The position numbers and the translations under genes are program-made. The notes under the pieces are model-generated. The model was not told where the DNA came from. It searched no databases and saw only the letters and a program-made list of their open reading frames with translations. From positions 2,046,001-2,110,000 of the forward strand of contig NZ_BNBE01000001.1 in NCBI RefSeq assembly GCF_014654895.1: a DNA stretch of 64,000 nt, read 5' to 3'. This document shows positions 39,096-47,326 of this stretch, piece by piece (within the stretch, counting starts at the first letter, position 1; each line of letters starts with the position of its first letter). This stretch comes from Streptomyces filamentosus. Lineage in GTDB: Bacteria; Actinomycetota; Actinomycetes; Streptomycetales; Streptomycetaceae.

Positions 39096-39147
39096 CACAT
39101 GTGCGGAGGCACCCGCGAAGGGTGCCGTTCCGTCGTGCCCACCCGTT

Positions 39148-39341
39148 CCGCCCCAGCGGAACGATTGCCCACAACGAAACGGCGGCGGCACCGCACCCGC
39201 GCGGGCGCCGGGCCCGGGCCCAGGGGTGGGCACCGCCCCAGCGGAACGATTACCCACAACGAAACGGCGGAGCCGCACCTCGTCGAGCGCGTGCCCACAA
39301 CGAAACGGCGGCGGCACCGCACCCGCGCGGGCGCCGGGCCC
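39148..39341 (+). repeat. Three-copy direct repeat with CCACAACGAAACGGCGG core
   Basis: Copy 1 39148-39215 (with 3' arm), copy 2 39233-39270, copy 3 39291-39341. The core CCACAACGAAACGGCGG occurs identically in all three. Copies 1 and 3 also share the 3' arm ending GCGGGCGCCGGGCCC; copies 1 and 2 share the 5' arm CCGCCCCAGCGGAACG. The only difference between the 5' arms is one G/A change. Such conserved intergenic repeats occur elsewhere in Streptomyces chromosomes to my recollection. Confidence 0.75.
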
Positions 39342-39393
39342 AGGGGCGGGCGCCGCGCCTCGCGGGCGGTCGGCCGCGACGGGGCGGCGGAGG

Positions 39394-40095
39394 CTACGGC
39401 TTGAAGCCCCGGTGGAGGGCGACGATGCCGCCGGTGAGGTTGCGCCAGGCGACCTCGGACCAGCCGGCCTTCTGGAGGAGGGACGCGAGGGTGGGCTGGT
39501 CCGGCCAGGACCGAATGGACTCGGCGAGGTAGACGTACGCGTCGGGGTTGGAGGAGACGGCGCGGGCCACGGGGGGCAGCGCGCGCATCAGGTACTCCTC
39601 GTACACCGTCCGGAAGGGCGTCCAGGTGGCGTGCGAGAACTCGCAGATCACGACCCGGCCGCCGGGCTTCGTCACCCGGTACAGCTCGCGGAGCGCCCGC
39701 TCGGTGTCCTGGATGTTGCGCAGCCCGAAGGAGATGGTGACGGCGTCGAAGACGTCGTCCTTGAAGGGCAGCCGCATGCCGTCGCCCGCGGTGAAGGGCA
39801 TCCACGGGTGCCGCTGCTTGCCGACCCGCAGCATGCCGAGCGAGAAGTCGCACGGGACGACGTACGCGCCCGCCCGCGCGAAGGGCTGCGAGGAGGTGGC
39901 CGTGCCGGCGGCCAGGTCGAGGACCTTCTGCGCGGGCCGCGCGTCCACCGCCTTGGCGACCTCCTTGCGCCAGCGCCGGTCCTGGCCGAGCGAGAGCACG
40001 TCGTTGGTCAGGTCGTAGTTGGCCGCCACGTCGTCGAACATGGAGGCGACTTCGTGCGGCTTTTTGTCCAGGTTGGCTCGGGTCACGGGACCCAT
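39394..40095 (-). CDS. menG: Demethylmenaquinone methyltransferase
   Basis: 233 residues, UbiE/MenG family. It methylates demethylmenaquinone with SAM as the last ring step of menaquinone formation. Motif I reads [16 protein letters not shown] (57-72), followed by the family block [13 protein letters not shown], the [20 protein letters not shown] post-motif and [20 protein letters not shown]. The early GDxRWR segment (SLGQDRRWR) is also diagnostic. ATG at 40095 and a GTG at 40086 ([13 protein letters not shown]) are both possible; the second matches homologues I recall, neither has a good ribosome-binding site. Confidence 0.93.
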   Translation of the reverse strand: MGPVTRANLDKKPHEVASMFDDVAANYDLTNDVLSLGQDRRWRKEVAKAVDARPAQKVLDLAAGTATSSQPFARAGAYVVPCDFSLGMLRVGKQRHPWMPFTAGDGMRLPFKDDVFDAVTISFGLRNIQDTERALRELYRVTKPGGRVVICEFSHATWTPFRTVYEEYLMRALPPVARAVSSNPDAYVYLAESIRSWPDQPTLASLLQKAGWSEVAWRNLTGGIVALHRGFKP

Positions 40096-40201
40096 TCAAG
40101 CAGCCGTCCGAATCTCTTCCCGTACCGCTTCAACCTTTCGGGGCCGGGCGTGCTCAAGGACGGTCGAGCACATGTCGTGACGGTGAGGGGAGAAGGGCGC
40201 G

Positions 40202-40807
40202 ATGACGGTGACCACCGACGCCGGAACCGGCGGAGGCACGGTCGGCGAGGCCGATGTCGGGACGGATCCGGGGACGGACGCGGGCGGCGGCGCCGGGGGC
40301 GGGGCGGAGGGCGGGCCCGGGTTCGAGGAGTTCGCCCGGAGCGCCCAGCAGCGGCTGTACCGCACGGCGTACCTGCTCTGCGGCGACGCCGAGACCGCGC
40401 GGGACCTGACCCAGACGACGCTGGCCAAGCTGTACCAGCACTGGCGGCGGGCGGGTGCGGCCGAGCATCCGTACGCGTACGCCAAGACCGTCCTGACCCG
40501 TACCTTCCTGGCGGAGCGGCGGCGCCGGCTGCGGGACCTGCTGGTGCTGGGCCGGGCCGGGGGGACGGTCCCCGCGCCGGCCGCCGACCACGCCGACCTG
40601 CGGGTGACGCTGCTCGCCGCCCTCGCCGAACTGCCGCCCCGGGCGCGGGCGATGGTCGTGCTGCGCTACTGGGAGGACCAGAGCGTGGCCTCCGTGGCGG
40701 CGCTGCTGCGGTGCAGCGAGGCCACCGTCAAGAGCCAGTGCTCGCGCTCTCTCGCCCGACTCCGTACGCGCCTGGCCGACGCCGGGCTCCCGCTCGAAGG
40801 AAGCTGA
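40202..40807 (+). CDS. ECF (SigE-type) RNA polymerase sigma factor
   Basis: 201 residues. Region 2 (FARSAQQRLYRTAYLLCGDA, LTQTTLAKLYQHW) and region 4 (LAELPPRARAMVVLRYWEDQ, SVAALLRCSEATVKSQCSRS) are clear and match the SigE/ECF56-like Streptomyces group. A Gly/Asp-rich disordered N-terminus of ~35 residues precedes region 2. ATG start, followed 8 bases after its stop by a membrane protein with sigma-factor-partner layout. It sits within a menaquinone neighbourhood but is oriented opposite to menG; target promoters are unknown. Confidence 0.9.
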   Translation: MTVTTDAGTGGGTVGEADVGTDPGTDAGGGAGGGAEGGPGFEEFARSAQQRLYRTAYLLCGDAETARDLTQTTLAKLYQHWRRAGAAEHPYAYAKTVLTRTFLAERRRRLRDLLVLGRAGGTVPAPAADHADLRVTLLAALAELPPRARAMVVLRYWEDQSVASVAALLRCSEATVKSQCSRSLARLRTRLADAGLPLEGS

Positions 40808-40815
40808 GGTACGCC

Positions 40816-41583
40816 GTGGACACCGATGAGAACGTCCTGCTCCGCGAGGCCCTGGGCCGCGCCGCCGGGGACCTGCCGCCGCTGCCCGACCTCGTCCCGC
40901 TCGCGGTGCGCGAGGGCCGCGGGCGACGGGCCCGGAACCGCCTGGCGGTCGGCGCGGCCGCCTTCTCCGTGGTCACGGCGGGCGCCCTGGGGGTCGCGCT
41001 GCTGCCGGACGCCGGGCCGGAGGTCCCCGTGCCCGCGGCCTCCGCCGTCGACGGCGAGGGGGTGTCCCCCGCCGAGCGGGAACGGCGGGCGGACTTCCAG
41101 CGGAGGGTGGCGGCGCTGCTCGACGAGACGCTGCCCGCGTCGGTCACCGCCGTCCGGCCGGTGGAGGGGCAGGTGAGCGAGTACCGGATCGAGGCGGGCG
41201 GCAGTACCTTCCGCACGGTCGTGTCGGTGCGGAAGCAGAACGAGCGGTTCCTCGCGCACTGCGAGGAGAGCGCGGAGGCGCGGGCCCGCTGCGCGAGCGA
41301 CGAGCTGCGGATGGGCTCGTACAGCAGCCTGGGCAACCGGGTGACCGTGGGGCACCTGTACCACCGGAGCGTGGTCACGCTGACCGTGTACGGCGGGGGG
41401 GCGGAGCCGCCGGTGCGGCTGGAGGACCTGTCCCGCGTCACCGGGGACCCGCGGTTCCTGGAGCTGGTGCGGGAGGCCGACGCACGTCCGATGGAGCCGC
41501 AGGAGCCGCCGCTCACCGCGTCCACGGTCGCTCCGGGGGACGTCGTCGACTTCGCCTCGGGGGAGGGTCAGCGCGCCCGGTAG
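40816..41583 (+). CDS. Single-pass membrane protein, putative anti-sigma partner
   Basis: 255 residues. N-terminal cytoplasmic segment of ~55 residues (LLREALGRAAGDLPPLPDL...), one transmembrane helix (RLAVGAAAFSVVTAGALGVAL), then an extracellular ~180-residue domain (TFRTVVSVRKQNERF, CEESAEARARC, YHRSVVTLTVYGG). Its position 8 bases behind an ECF sigma gene and its topology suggest an anti-sigma role, but no zinc anti-sigma (HxxxCxxC) motif is visible in the N-terminal segment. GTG start at 40816 with a GAGG element 6-9 bases upstream. It runs 16 bases into the convergent gene at 41568. Confidence 0.7.
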   Translation: MDTDENVLLREALGRAAGDLPPLPDLVPLAVREGRGRRARNRLAVGAAAFSVVTAGALGVALLPDAGPEVPVPAASAVDGEGVSPAERERRADFQRRVAALLDETLPASVTAVRPVEGQVSEYRIEAGGSTFRTVVSVRKQNERFLAHCEESAEARARCASDELRMGSYSSLGNRVTVGHLYHRSVVTLTVYGGGAEPPVRLEDLSRVTGDPRFLELVREADARPMEPQEPPLTASTVAPGDVVDFASGEGQRAR

Positions 41584-42167
41584 ACCAGTCGTCCGTCGAT
41601 GACCGTGGCCACGCAGGTGGACGCGCCGCGGCGGACGAGGGCGGCCGGGTCGGGGACGTCGAAGACGGCGAAGCGGGCGGGGGCGCCGGGGGCGGGGCGC
41701 GGGAGGAGGACCAGGGGGGCCGGGGAGAGGGACGGGGGCCCCGGGAGCACGTCGGGGCGGTGGCCGGTGGCGAGGCCGGCGCGGCGGACGGCGTCCTGGG
41801 CGGCGCGGGTGCGGAGTTCGCCGGCGACGGCGACCGTGCCGTGGGCCAGCAGGCGCTGGACGCCGCGGCGGGCGCTCGCGCCGAGGCGGGCGGGGTCGGC
41901 GCGGAAGAGCTCGGCCGCGCGTTCGCCGGTGACCGGCGCGGTGCCGTACGTGTCGGCCTCGCGCGGGTCGGGGTGGTAGGTCAGCTCCAAGAGCTCGGGG
42001 CCGTACGGGTTGAGGAGGCCGGGCAGGAGGATGCCGGGCCAGCGGCGGAGGCGGGCGTCCTGGTGGGCCGCCGCCAGCTCCTCGTACGGGCCGACGGCGG
42101 CGATCCGCGCGCCGTCGACGAGGACGGCGGTCTCCGGCGACCCGTCGGCGGCGTGCAGGGTGAGCAA
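41568..42167 (-). CDS. Amidohydrolase-like protein lacking metal ligands (degenerate imidazolonepropionase relative)
   Basis: 199 residues, about half the length of an amidohydrolase. The start LLTLHAADGSPETAVLVDGA and RIAAVGPYEELAAAHQDARL, and then LPGLLNPYGPELLELTYHPD align with the first beta-sandwich strand and first barrel strand of imidazolonepropionase-like enzymes, and VATVIDGRLVYR at the end with the last sandwich strand. The usual LPGLVDAHTH metal-binding HxH is replaced by LPGLLNPYGPE, and no later His/Asp ligands are visible. So it keeps the fold frame without the catalytic site. TTG at 42167 with GAGG 7 bases upstream is preferred; it follows mqnC by eight bases and overlaps the anti-sigma-like gene end. 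Confidence 0.7.
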   Translation of the reverse strand: MLTLHAADGSPETAVLVDGARIAAVGPYEELAAAHQDARLRRWPGILLPGLLNPYGPELLELTYHPDPREADTYGTAPVTGERAAELFRADPARLGASARRGVQRLLAHGTVAVAGELRTRAAQDAVRRAGLATGHRPDVLPGPPSLSPAPLVLLPRPAPGAPARFAVFDVPDPAALVRRGASTCVATVIDGRLVYRAR

Positions 42168-42175
42168 GGGGGGCC

Positions 42176-43375
42176 TCAGTTCGCGTCGAGGAGCTTCAGC
42201 TCGGGGTGGGCCGTGCCGCCCTCGATGGCGACGGAGGAGATGTGGGAGGCGACGCGGTCGTCGACCGGGTCGTTCGCCGGGTCCTCGTGGACGGCCAGGT
42301 GCTCGTAGGTGGTGGAGCGCTGGGCGGGGACGCGGCCGGCCTTGCGGATCAGGTCGATGATCTCCAGGCGGTTGGAGCGGTGCTTCGCTCCGGCGGAGGA
42401 GACGACGTTCTCCTCCAGCATGATCGAGCCGAGGTCGTCGGCGCCGTAGTGCAGGGAGAGCTGGCCGACCTCCTTGCCGGTGGTCAGCCAGGAGCCCTGG
42501 ATGTGGGCGACGTTGTCGAGGAAGATCCGGGAGATCGCGATCATCCGCAGGTACTCGAAGAGGGTGGCCTGCGTGCGGCCCTTGAGGTGGTTGTTCTCGG
42601 GCTGGTACGTGTACGGGATGAAGGCCCGGAAGCCGCCCGTCCGGTCCTGGACGTCGCGGATCATGCGCAGGTGCTCGATGCGCTCGGCGTTGGTCTCGCC
42701 GGTGCCCATGAGCATGGTGGAGGTCGACTCGACGCCGAGGCCGTGGGCGATCTCCATGATCTCCAGCCAGCGCTCGCCGGACTCCTTGAGGGGGGCGATG
42801 GCCTTGCGGGGGCGCTCGGGGAGCAGCTCCGCGCCGGCGCCCGCGAAGGAGTCGAGGCCGGCCGCGTGGATGCGGGTGACGGCCTCCTCGACGGAGACCC
42901 CGGAGATGCGCGCCATGTGCTCGACCTCGGAGGCGCCGAGGGAGTGGATGACGAGCTGCGGGAACTCCTTCTTGATGGCCGAGAAGTGCCGCTCGTAGTA
43001 CTCGACGCCGTAGTCCGGGTGGTGGCCGCCCTGGAACATGATCTGGGTGCCGCCGAGCTCGACGGTCTCCGCGCAGCGGCGCAGGATGTCGTCGAGGTCG
43101 CGGGTCCAGCCCTTCTCGGTGTCCTTCGGGGCGGCGTAGAAGGCGCAGAAGCGGCACGCCGTCACGCAGACGTTGGTGTAGTTGATGTTCCGCTCGATGA
43201 TGTACGTCGCGATGTGCTCGGTACCGGCGTAGCGGCGGCGGCGCACGGCGTCGGCGGCGGCGCCCAGCGCGTGCAGGGGCGCGGAGCGGTACAGGTCGAG
43301 CGCCTCCTCGGGGGTGATGCGACCACCTGCGGCGGCACGGTCGAGAACAGACTGGAGGTCGGCCTTCTCGGTCAC
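42176..43375 (-). CDS. mqnC: Cyclic dehypoxanthine futalosine synthase (radical SAM)
   Basis: 399 residues. The radical SAM cluster motif is C70VTAC74RFC77AFY. MqnC markers include NINYTNVC, MFQGGHHPDYGVEYYERHF, IHSLGASEVEHMARISG, LGVESTSTMLMGTGETNAERI and the C-terminal TTGKEVGQLSLHYGADDLGS. It cyclises dehypoxanthine futalosine on the menaquinone route that starts from chorismate and 3-enolpyruvyl-benzoate. ATG start at 43375. The downstream degenerate amidohydrolase gene lies in the same direction with an 8-base gap. Confidence 0.95.
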   Translation of the reverse strand: MTEKADLQSVLDRAAAGGRITPEEALDLYRSAPLHALGAAADAVRRRRYAGTEHIATYIIERNINYTNVCVTACRFCAFYAAPKDTEKGWTRDLDDILRRCAETVELGGTQIMFQGGHHPDYGVEYYERHFSAIKKEFPQLVIHSLGASEVEHMARISGVSVEEAVTRIHAAGLDSFAGAGAELLPERPRKAIAPLKESGERWLEIMEIAHGLGVESTSTMLMGTGETNAERIEHLRMIRDVQDRTGGFRAFIPYTYQPENNHLKGRTQATLFEYLRMIAISRIFLDNVAHIQGSWLTTGKEVGQLSLHYGADDLGSIMLEENVVSSAGAKHRSNRLEIIDLIRKAGRVPAQRSTTYEHLAVHEDPANDPVDDRVASHISSVAIEGGTAHPELKLLDAN

Positions 43376-43622
43376 CGTTTCGTCCCTTTCGGAGGGTTGC
43401 TGACAGACCGGCCCAGCGTACGCCAGTGGCGGTGCGGGGCCGGGCCGGGGTCCGGGTCGGCGTGAATTTCCGATGAACGTTCAATTGCGCGATTCGCGCG
43501 AGGGGAACGGGACGGGAATGGGAGCGCGCGGCGCGGACCCCGTGGGCCGGGAAATGCGGGAGCGAATTGCCCGGGGCGCCGGCGGAAGGGCGGAAGGACG
43601 CCGCCGGGGGCGGCCGGGGGGC
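43376..43622. other. 247-bp gap between mqnC and mqnA
   Basis: No gene seen. It contains a GCGCGATTCGCGC palindrome (43485-43497) and AT-richer patches around 43464-43490; a promoter for mqnC is expected here. Confidence 0.4.
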
Positions 43623-44501
<879 letters not shown>

Positions 44502-44668
44502 CTAGACCCGTCTTGCGCCGTGGACATCGCCGGGGCGCGGGTGCGGCGCGCCGTCGCGATAGGGCCGGGATCAAACATGGCGGCGACGTGATCTTTCCCT
44601 CTATCGCTGCGCGCGCACTGCGTGCTAGGCTCGTCGCAAGTTGCAGTTTGGTTTCCCTTGCAGTACAG

Positions 44669-44700
44669 AGCCTGCGGAGCATGTGACCCGCAGGCTTTTG
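44669..44700 (+). promoter_or_regulatory. Leader hairpin with U-run in front of the cold-shock gene (attenuator or RNA switch candidate)
   Basis: AGCCTGCGG (44669-44677) pairs with CCGCAGGCT (44688-44696), followed by TTTTG and further on TAGTTTTC. In a genome where terminators rarely have T-runs, this stem plus U-run ~65 bases before the start codon is notable. A likely promoter -10, TAGGCT at 44626-44631, would place it in the 5' UTR. Confidence 0.6.
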
Positions 44701-44762
44701 TAGTTTTCAGACTTGTTTGCAGGTCCTGGAGCAGGGCGACCCTTTGGCCCATAGGAGGGCTC

Positions 44763-44966
44763 ATGGCTACCGGAACCGTCAAGTGGTTCAACGCTGAAAA
44801 GGGCTTTGGCTTCATCGCCCAGGAAGGCGGCGGCCCGGATGTCTTCGTCCACTACTCCGCGATCAACGCGAACGGCTTCCGTTCCCTCGAGGAGAACCAG
44901 GCGGTGAGCTTCGACGTCACGCAGGGCCCGAAGGGTCCGCAGGCGGAGAACGTCACCACGATCTGA
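44763..44966 (+). CDS. CspA-family cold-shock protein
   Basis: 67 residues, a single cold-shock domain. Both RNA-binding motifs are intact: [17 protein letters not shown] (RNP1, KGFGFI) and DVFVHYSAI (RNP2, VFVHY). It is an RNA chaperone and is expected to be abundant; AGGAGG ending 4 bases before the ATG (44763) supports the start. Highly expressed Streptomyces csp genes have long leaders; this one has ~130 untranslated bases with a terminator-like hairpin. A strong stem-loop ends the message at 45007-45050. Confidence 0.97.
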   Translation: MATGTVKWFNAEKGFGFIAQEGGGPDVFVHYSAINANGFRSLEENQAVSFDVTQGPKGPQAENVTTI

Positions 44967-45006
44967 ACGCCGTAGTGGCGATCGAGATCTTCTAGAGCAG
45001 TACCCA

Positions 45007-45050
45007 AGGAGCCCCGCTCCGTGCCGCCTGCCGGCACGAGCGGGGCTCCT
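45007..45050. terminator. Bidirectional stem-loop between csp and the M23 peptidase gene
   Basis: AGGAGCCCCGCTC (45007-45019) pairs with GAGCGGGGCTCCT (45038-45050), 13 bp, and the inner GTGCCG/CGGCAC adds six more pairs. It ends the csp mRNA and the convergent M23 gene's message. Confidence 0.9.
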
Positions 45051-45092
45051 GCCCGTTCCGCCCCGCCCCCGGGGAGGGGGCGGGGCGGCGGG

Positions 45093-46013
45093 TCAGCAGT
45101 TCGGGATCACGGTGCCGTTGTTGTCGCGGGCCTCGTCGTTGCCCCAGCGGGACAGGTAGTAGGCGGAGACGTACGCCCCGTAGCCGTTCTTGCCGGAGTA
45201 GACGGTGTCGAGGTCGGTGCGGAGCCACCAGTGGTTGTAGTTGCCGGAGGCGTCGCGGACCTCCTGGCCCCAGACCTTGCAGTAGACGTAGTTGGTGCCG
45301 GCGTTCAGGACGCCCTGGGCGTCGTTCGTGTTCGCGCCGGCGTAGCCGGTGGCGTTGGCGAAGGTGTCCACCCAGTACTTTCCGCCGCCTCCGCCCGAGC
45401 AGCCGTTGTCGCTGGTCAGGTGCTTGGAGCCGTAGGAGCCGGGGTAGGGCGCGAGGGAGGCGCCGTTGATCACGATGGACTGGCCGACGCCGTTGTAGAG
45501 CTGCTCGTAGTGGATGTGGGCGCCGGAGCTGTTGCCGGTGGAGCCGGTGGTGCCGATCTGCTGCCCCTGGGCGACGGCGGCGCCGTTCGCGACGGAGTAG
45601 GCGTTCAGGTGGAAGTAGTACGTCTTCCAGCCGCCGCCGTGCTCGATCACGATGTAGTTGCCCGCGCCGCTCGGCTGCGAGTAGCGGTAGGCGGTGCCGG
45701 AGGCGGAGGCCAGGACCGGGGTGCCCGCGGTGGCGCCGCCGTCGGAACGGACGAAGTCCAGGGCCTGGCGGACCTCGGCGGAGTGGTGGCTGTAGGTCCA
45801 TTTCTGGCCACACGGGAACGGGGCCTTGAAGAGCGGCGCGGCGTGGGCGGTGCCGGCCGTCCCGAGGACCGTGAGGAGCCCGGCGAGCAGCGCGAGGAGC
45901 GCGCCGAGGGCGGGGACCCTGCGGGCGGCCCCGGCGGGTCCCCGCCCTCGGCGCGAGGAGCGCTTTCCGGCGGGGGTGCGGGGCGCGGGGGGTGTCGTAC
46001 GCGGGCGGGGCAT
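45093..46013 (-). CDS. Secreted M23-family (LytM-type) peptidase-like protein
   Basis: 306 residues. An Arg/Pro-rich N-terminus and hydrophobic helix (LGALLALLAGLLTVLGTAG) end at AHA-A (~58). The M23 domain follows (63-205): SHHSAEVRQALDFV supplies the first His/Asp zinc pair, GNYIVIEHGGGWKTYYFHLN the substrate groove and GAHIHYEQL the HxH. The remaining ~100 residues form a domain with Cys and Trp (WVDTFANATGYAGANTND, VYCKVWGQEVRDASG) of a type seen as an SH3-like or unknown module in these exported proteins. GGAGG precedes the ATG at 46013. It probably hydrolyses peptidoglycan or secreted peptides outside the cell. Confidence 0.85.
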   Translation of the reverse strand: MPRPRTTPPAPRTPAGKRSSRRGRGPAGAARRVPALGALLALLAGLLTVLGTAGTAHAAPLFKAPFPCGQKWTYSHHSAEVRQALDFVRSDGGATAGTPVLASASGTAYRYSQPSGAGNYIVIEHGGGWKTYYFHLNAYSVANGAAVAQGQQIGTTGSTGNSSGAHIHYEQLYNGVGQSIVINGASLAPYPGSYGSKHLTSDNGCSGGGGGKYWVDTFANATGYAGANTNDAQGVLNAGTNYVYCKVWGQEVRDASGNYNHWWLRTDLDTVYSGKNGYGAYVSAYYLSRWGNDEARDNNGTVIPNC

Positions 46014-46151
46014 GCGTCCTCCGTGACGTGGGGGTGACAGGGGTGGCAGGGGTATACGCGCGTTGACCGACCACAGGGTGCCCGAAGAGCGGGCCGGGCA
46101 GTAGAGCGCCTTTCCCACACGTCTTCCGGCCCGCTTACGTACGCTGGACAC

Positions 46152-46562
46152 ATGACCGAACGGAAACCGCCCGGCGTGAGCTTCGAGTCCTTCGTCGACC
46201 GGCAGATCCGGAAGGCGTCCGAACGCGGGGAGTTCCGGAAGCTCTCCGGTTTCGGCAAGCCCCTGCCCGACGACACGGCGCCCTACGACCCGCTGTGGTG
46301 GGTCAAGCAGAAGATGCACCGGGAGGGCATGTCGGTGCTGCCGCCCGCCCTCCAGCTGCGCAAGGAGGCCGAGGACGCGGCCGGGGCGGTCGCCGCGGCC
46401 GTCTCGGAGAGCCAGGTCCGGCGGATCCTCGGCGAGATCAACACCAAGATCACCGAAGCCCTGCGCCGTCCGCCCGCGGGCCCGCCCCTGGGCCTCGTGC
46501 CCTTCGACGTCGAGGCGGAGCTGGCCCGCTGGCGGAAGGCGCGCGACCCCCAGGGGGCGTGA
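46152..46562 (+). CDS. DUF1992 (DnaJ-homologue-type) protein
   Basis: 136 residues. The family motif ESFVDRQIRKASERGEFRKL, SGFGKPLPDD and WWVKQKMHREGMSVLPPAL is complete; in eukaryotic DNAJC28 the same domain follows a J domain, but none is present here. The function is not known. ATG with no strong Shine-Dalgarno element. Its TGA overlaps the next ATG by one base, so the pair is coupled. Confidence 0.85.
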   Translation: MTERKPPGVSFESFVDRQIRKASERGEFRKLSGFGKPLPDDTAPYDPLWWVKQKMHREGMSVLPPALQLRKEAEDAAGAVAAAVSESQVRRILGEINTKITEALRRPPAGPPLGLVPFDVEAELARWRKARDPQGA

Positions 46563-47083
46563 TGGACAGCGCCGGACTGCTGCTGGACTCCTTCGGCCGG
46601 ATCCGCGAGGCCGTGCACGGGGCCGTGGAGGGCCTCGGCGAGGACGCCCTCGCCGCCCGGATCGATCCGGACGCCAACTCGATCGCCTGGCTCGTCTGGC
46701 ACCTCACCCGCATCCAGGACGACCACCTGGCGGGCGCCTTCGGCACGGAGCAGGTGTGGCGCGCCGGCGGCTGGCAGGCCCGCTTCGGCCTGCCCTTCCC
46801 GCCCGCCGCGACCGGCTACGGCCACACGTCCGCCCAGGTCGGGGCCGTACGGGCGGACGCCGGGCTGTTGCTCCGGTACCACGACGCCGTGCACGAGCGG
46901 ACGGCCGCGCTGCTGGCGTCCGTCACGGACGCCGACCTCGACCGGGTCGTCGACACCTCCTGGGACCCGCCCGTGACGCTGGGCGTCCGGCTGGTGTCGG
47001 TGGTCGCGGAGGACCTCCAGCACGCGGGACAGGCGGCGTACGTGCGGGGAGTGCTGGAGCGGAGGGGGACGGCGGGCGGCTGA
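46562..47083 (+). CDS. DinB/DUF664-family protein (mycothiol S-transferase-like)
   Basis: 173 residues. Four-helix DinB-like fold; metal-binding histidines are seen in AWLVWHLTRIQDDHLAG (His near 47 and 55) and LQHAGQAAY (~145). DUF664 members of this type in actinobacteria are mycothiol-dependent transferases, but the actual substrate is not evident here. Its start overlaps the DUF1992 stop by one base (TGATG). A tandem repeat block follows immediately downstream. Confidence 0.8.
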   Translation: MDSAGLLLDSFGRIREAVHGAVEGLGEDALAARIDPDANSIAWLVWHLTRIQDDHLAGAFGTEQVWRAGGWQARFGLPFPPAATGYGHTSAQVGAVRADAGLLLRYHDAVHERTAALLASVTDADLDRVVDTSWDPPVTLGVRLVSVVAEDLQHAGQAAYVRGVLERRGTAGG

Positions 47084-47090
47084 GCGCCGG

Positions 47091-47203
47091 CCCTCCTCAC
47101 ACGCGCCCGCCCTTCCCGCACGTGCCCGCCCTCCTCACACGTGCCCGCCCTCCTCACACGTGCCCGCCCCCTCACACGCACCCGTCCTTCCCGCACGTGC
47201 TTC
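47091..47203. repeat. 19-bp tandem repeat, about six copies
   Basis: Units of the form CCCTCCTCACACGTGCCCG repeat with a 19-base period from 47091: two copies at 47129-47147 and 47148-47166 are identical; the first, second, fifth (18 bases) and sixth have a few substitutions. A variant reads CCCTTCCCGCACGTGCCCG. No coding sense; too short and degenerate to be a CRISPR array. Confidence 0.8.
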
Positions 47204-47326
47204 CGGTCCTCGCGCAAGCACCCACAACTCGTACAACTGTCGTACCCGATCGGGAGTCTGACGGACGGTGGCCCGGTGGGGAGCCCGGCCGCCTTCGCCT
47301 CCGCGCTCCTCACGAACGGGAGAAAC

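Larger units (their letters stand above)
38717..39393. repeat. 677-bp repeat-dense non-coding tract
   Basis: No gene-like product is seen on either strand. The tract contains a 15-bp palindrome with an inner hairpin (39049-39095) and three direct copies of a unit beginning CCACAACGAAACGGCGG. Copies 1 and 2 share CCGCCCCAGCGGAACGATT, then a G or A, then CCCACAACGAAACGGCGG (39148-39185, 39233-39270). Copies 1 and 3 share a further stretch reading GCGGCACCGCACCCGCGCGG (39167-39215, 39293-39341). Function unknown; it separates the MenJ-like gene from menG. Confidence 0.8.

Noticed and set aside
38682..39404. Open frames of 150-300 codons across the repeat tract on both strands
   Set aside because: They are made of Gly/Ala/Arg/Pro low-complexity sequence repeated by the DNA repeats, and several overlap each other. 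No fold or start signal supports them.
47091..47203. CRISPR array
   Set aside because: The repeats are only 19 bp, contiguous with no unique spacers, degenerate and without cas genes nearby.
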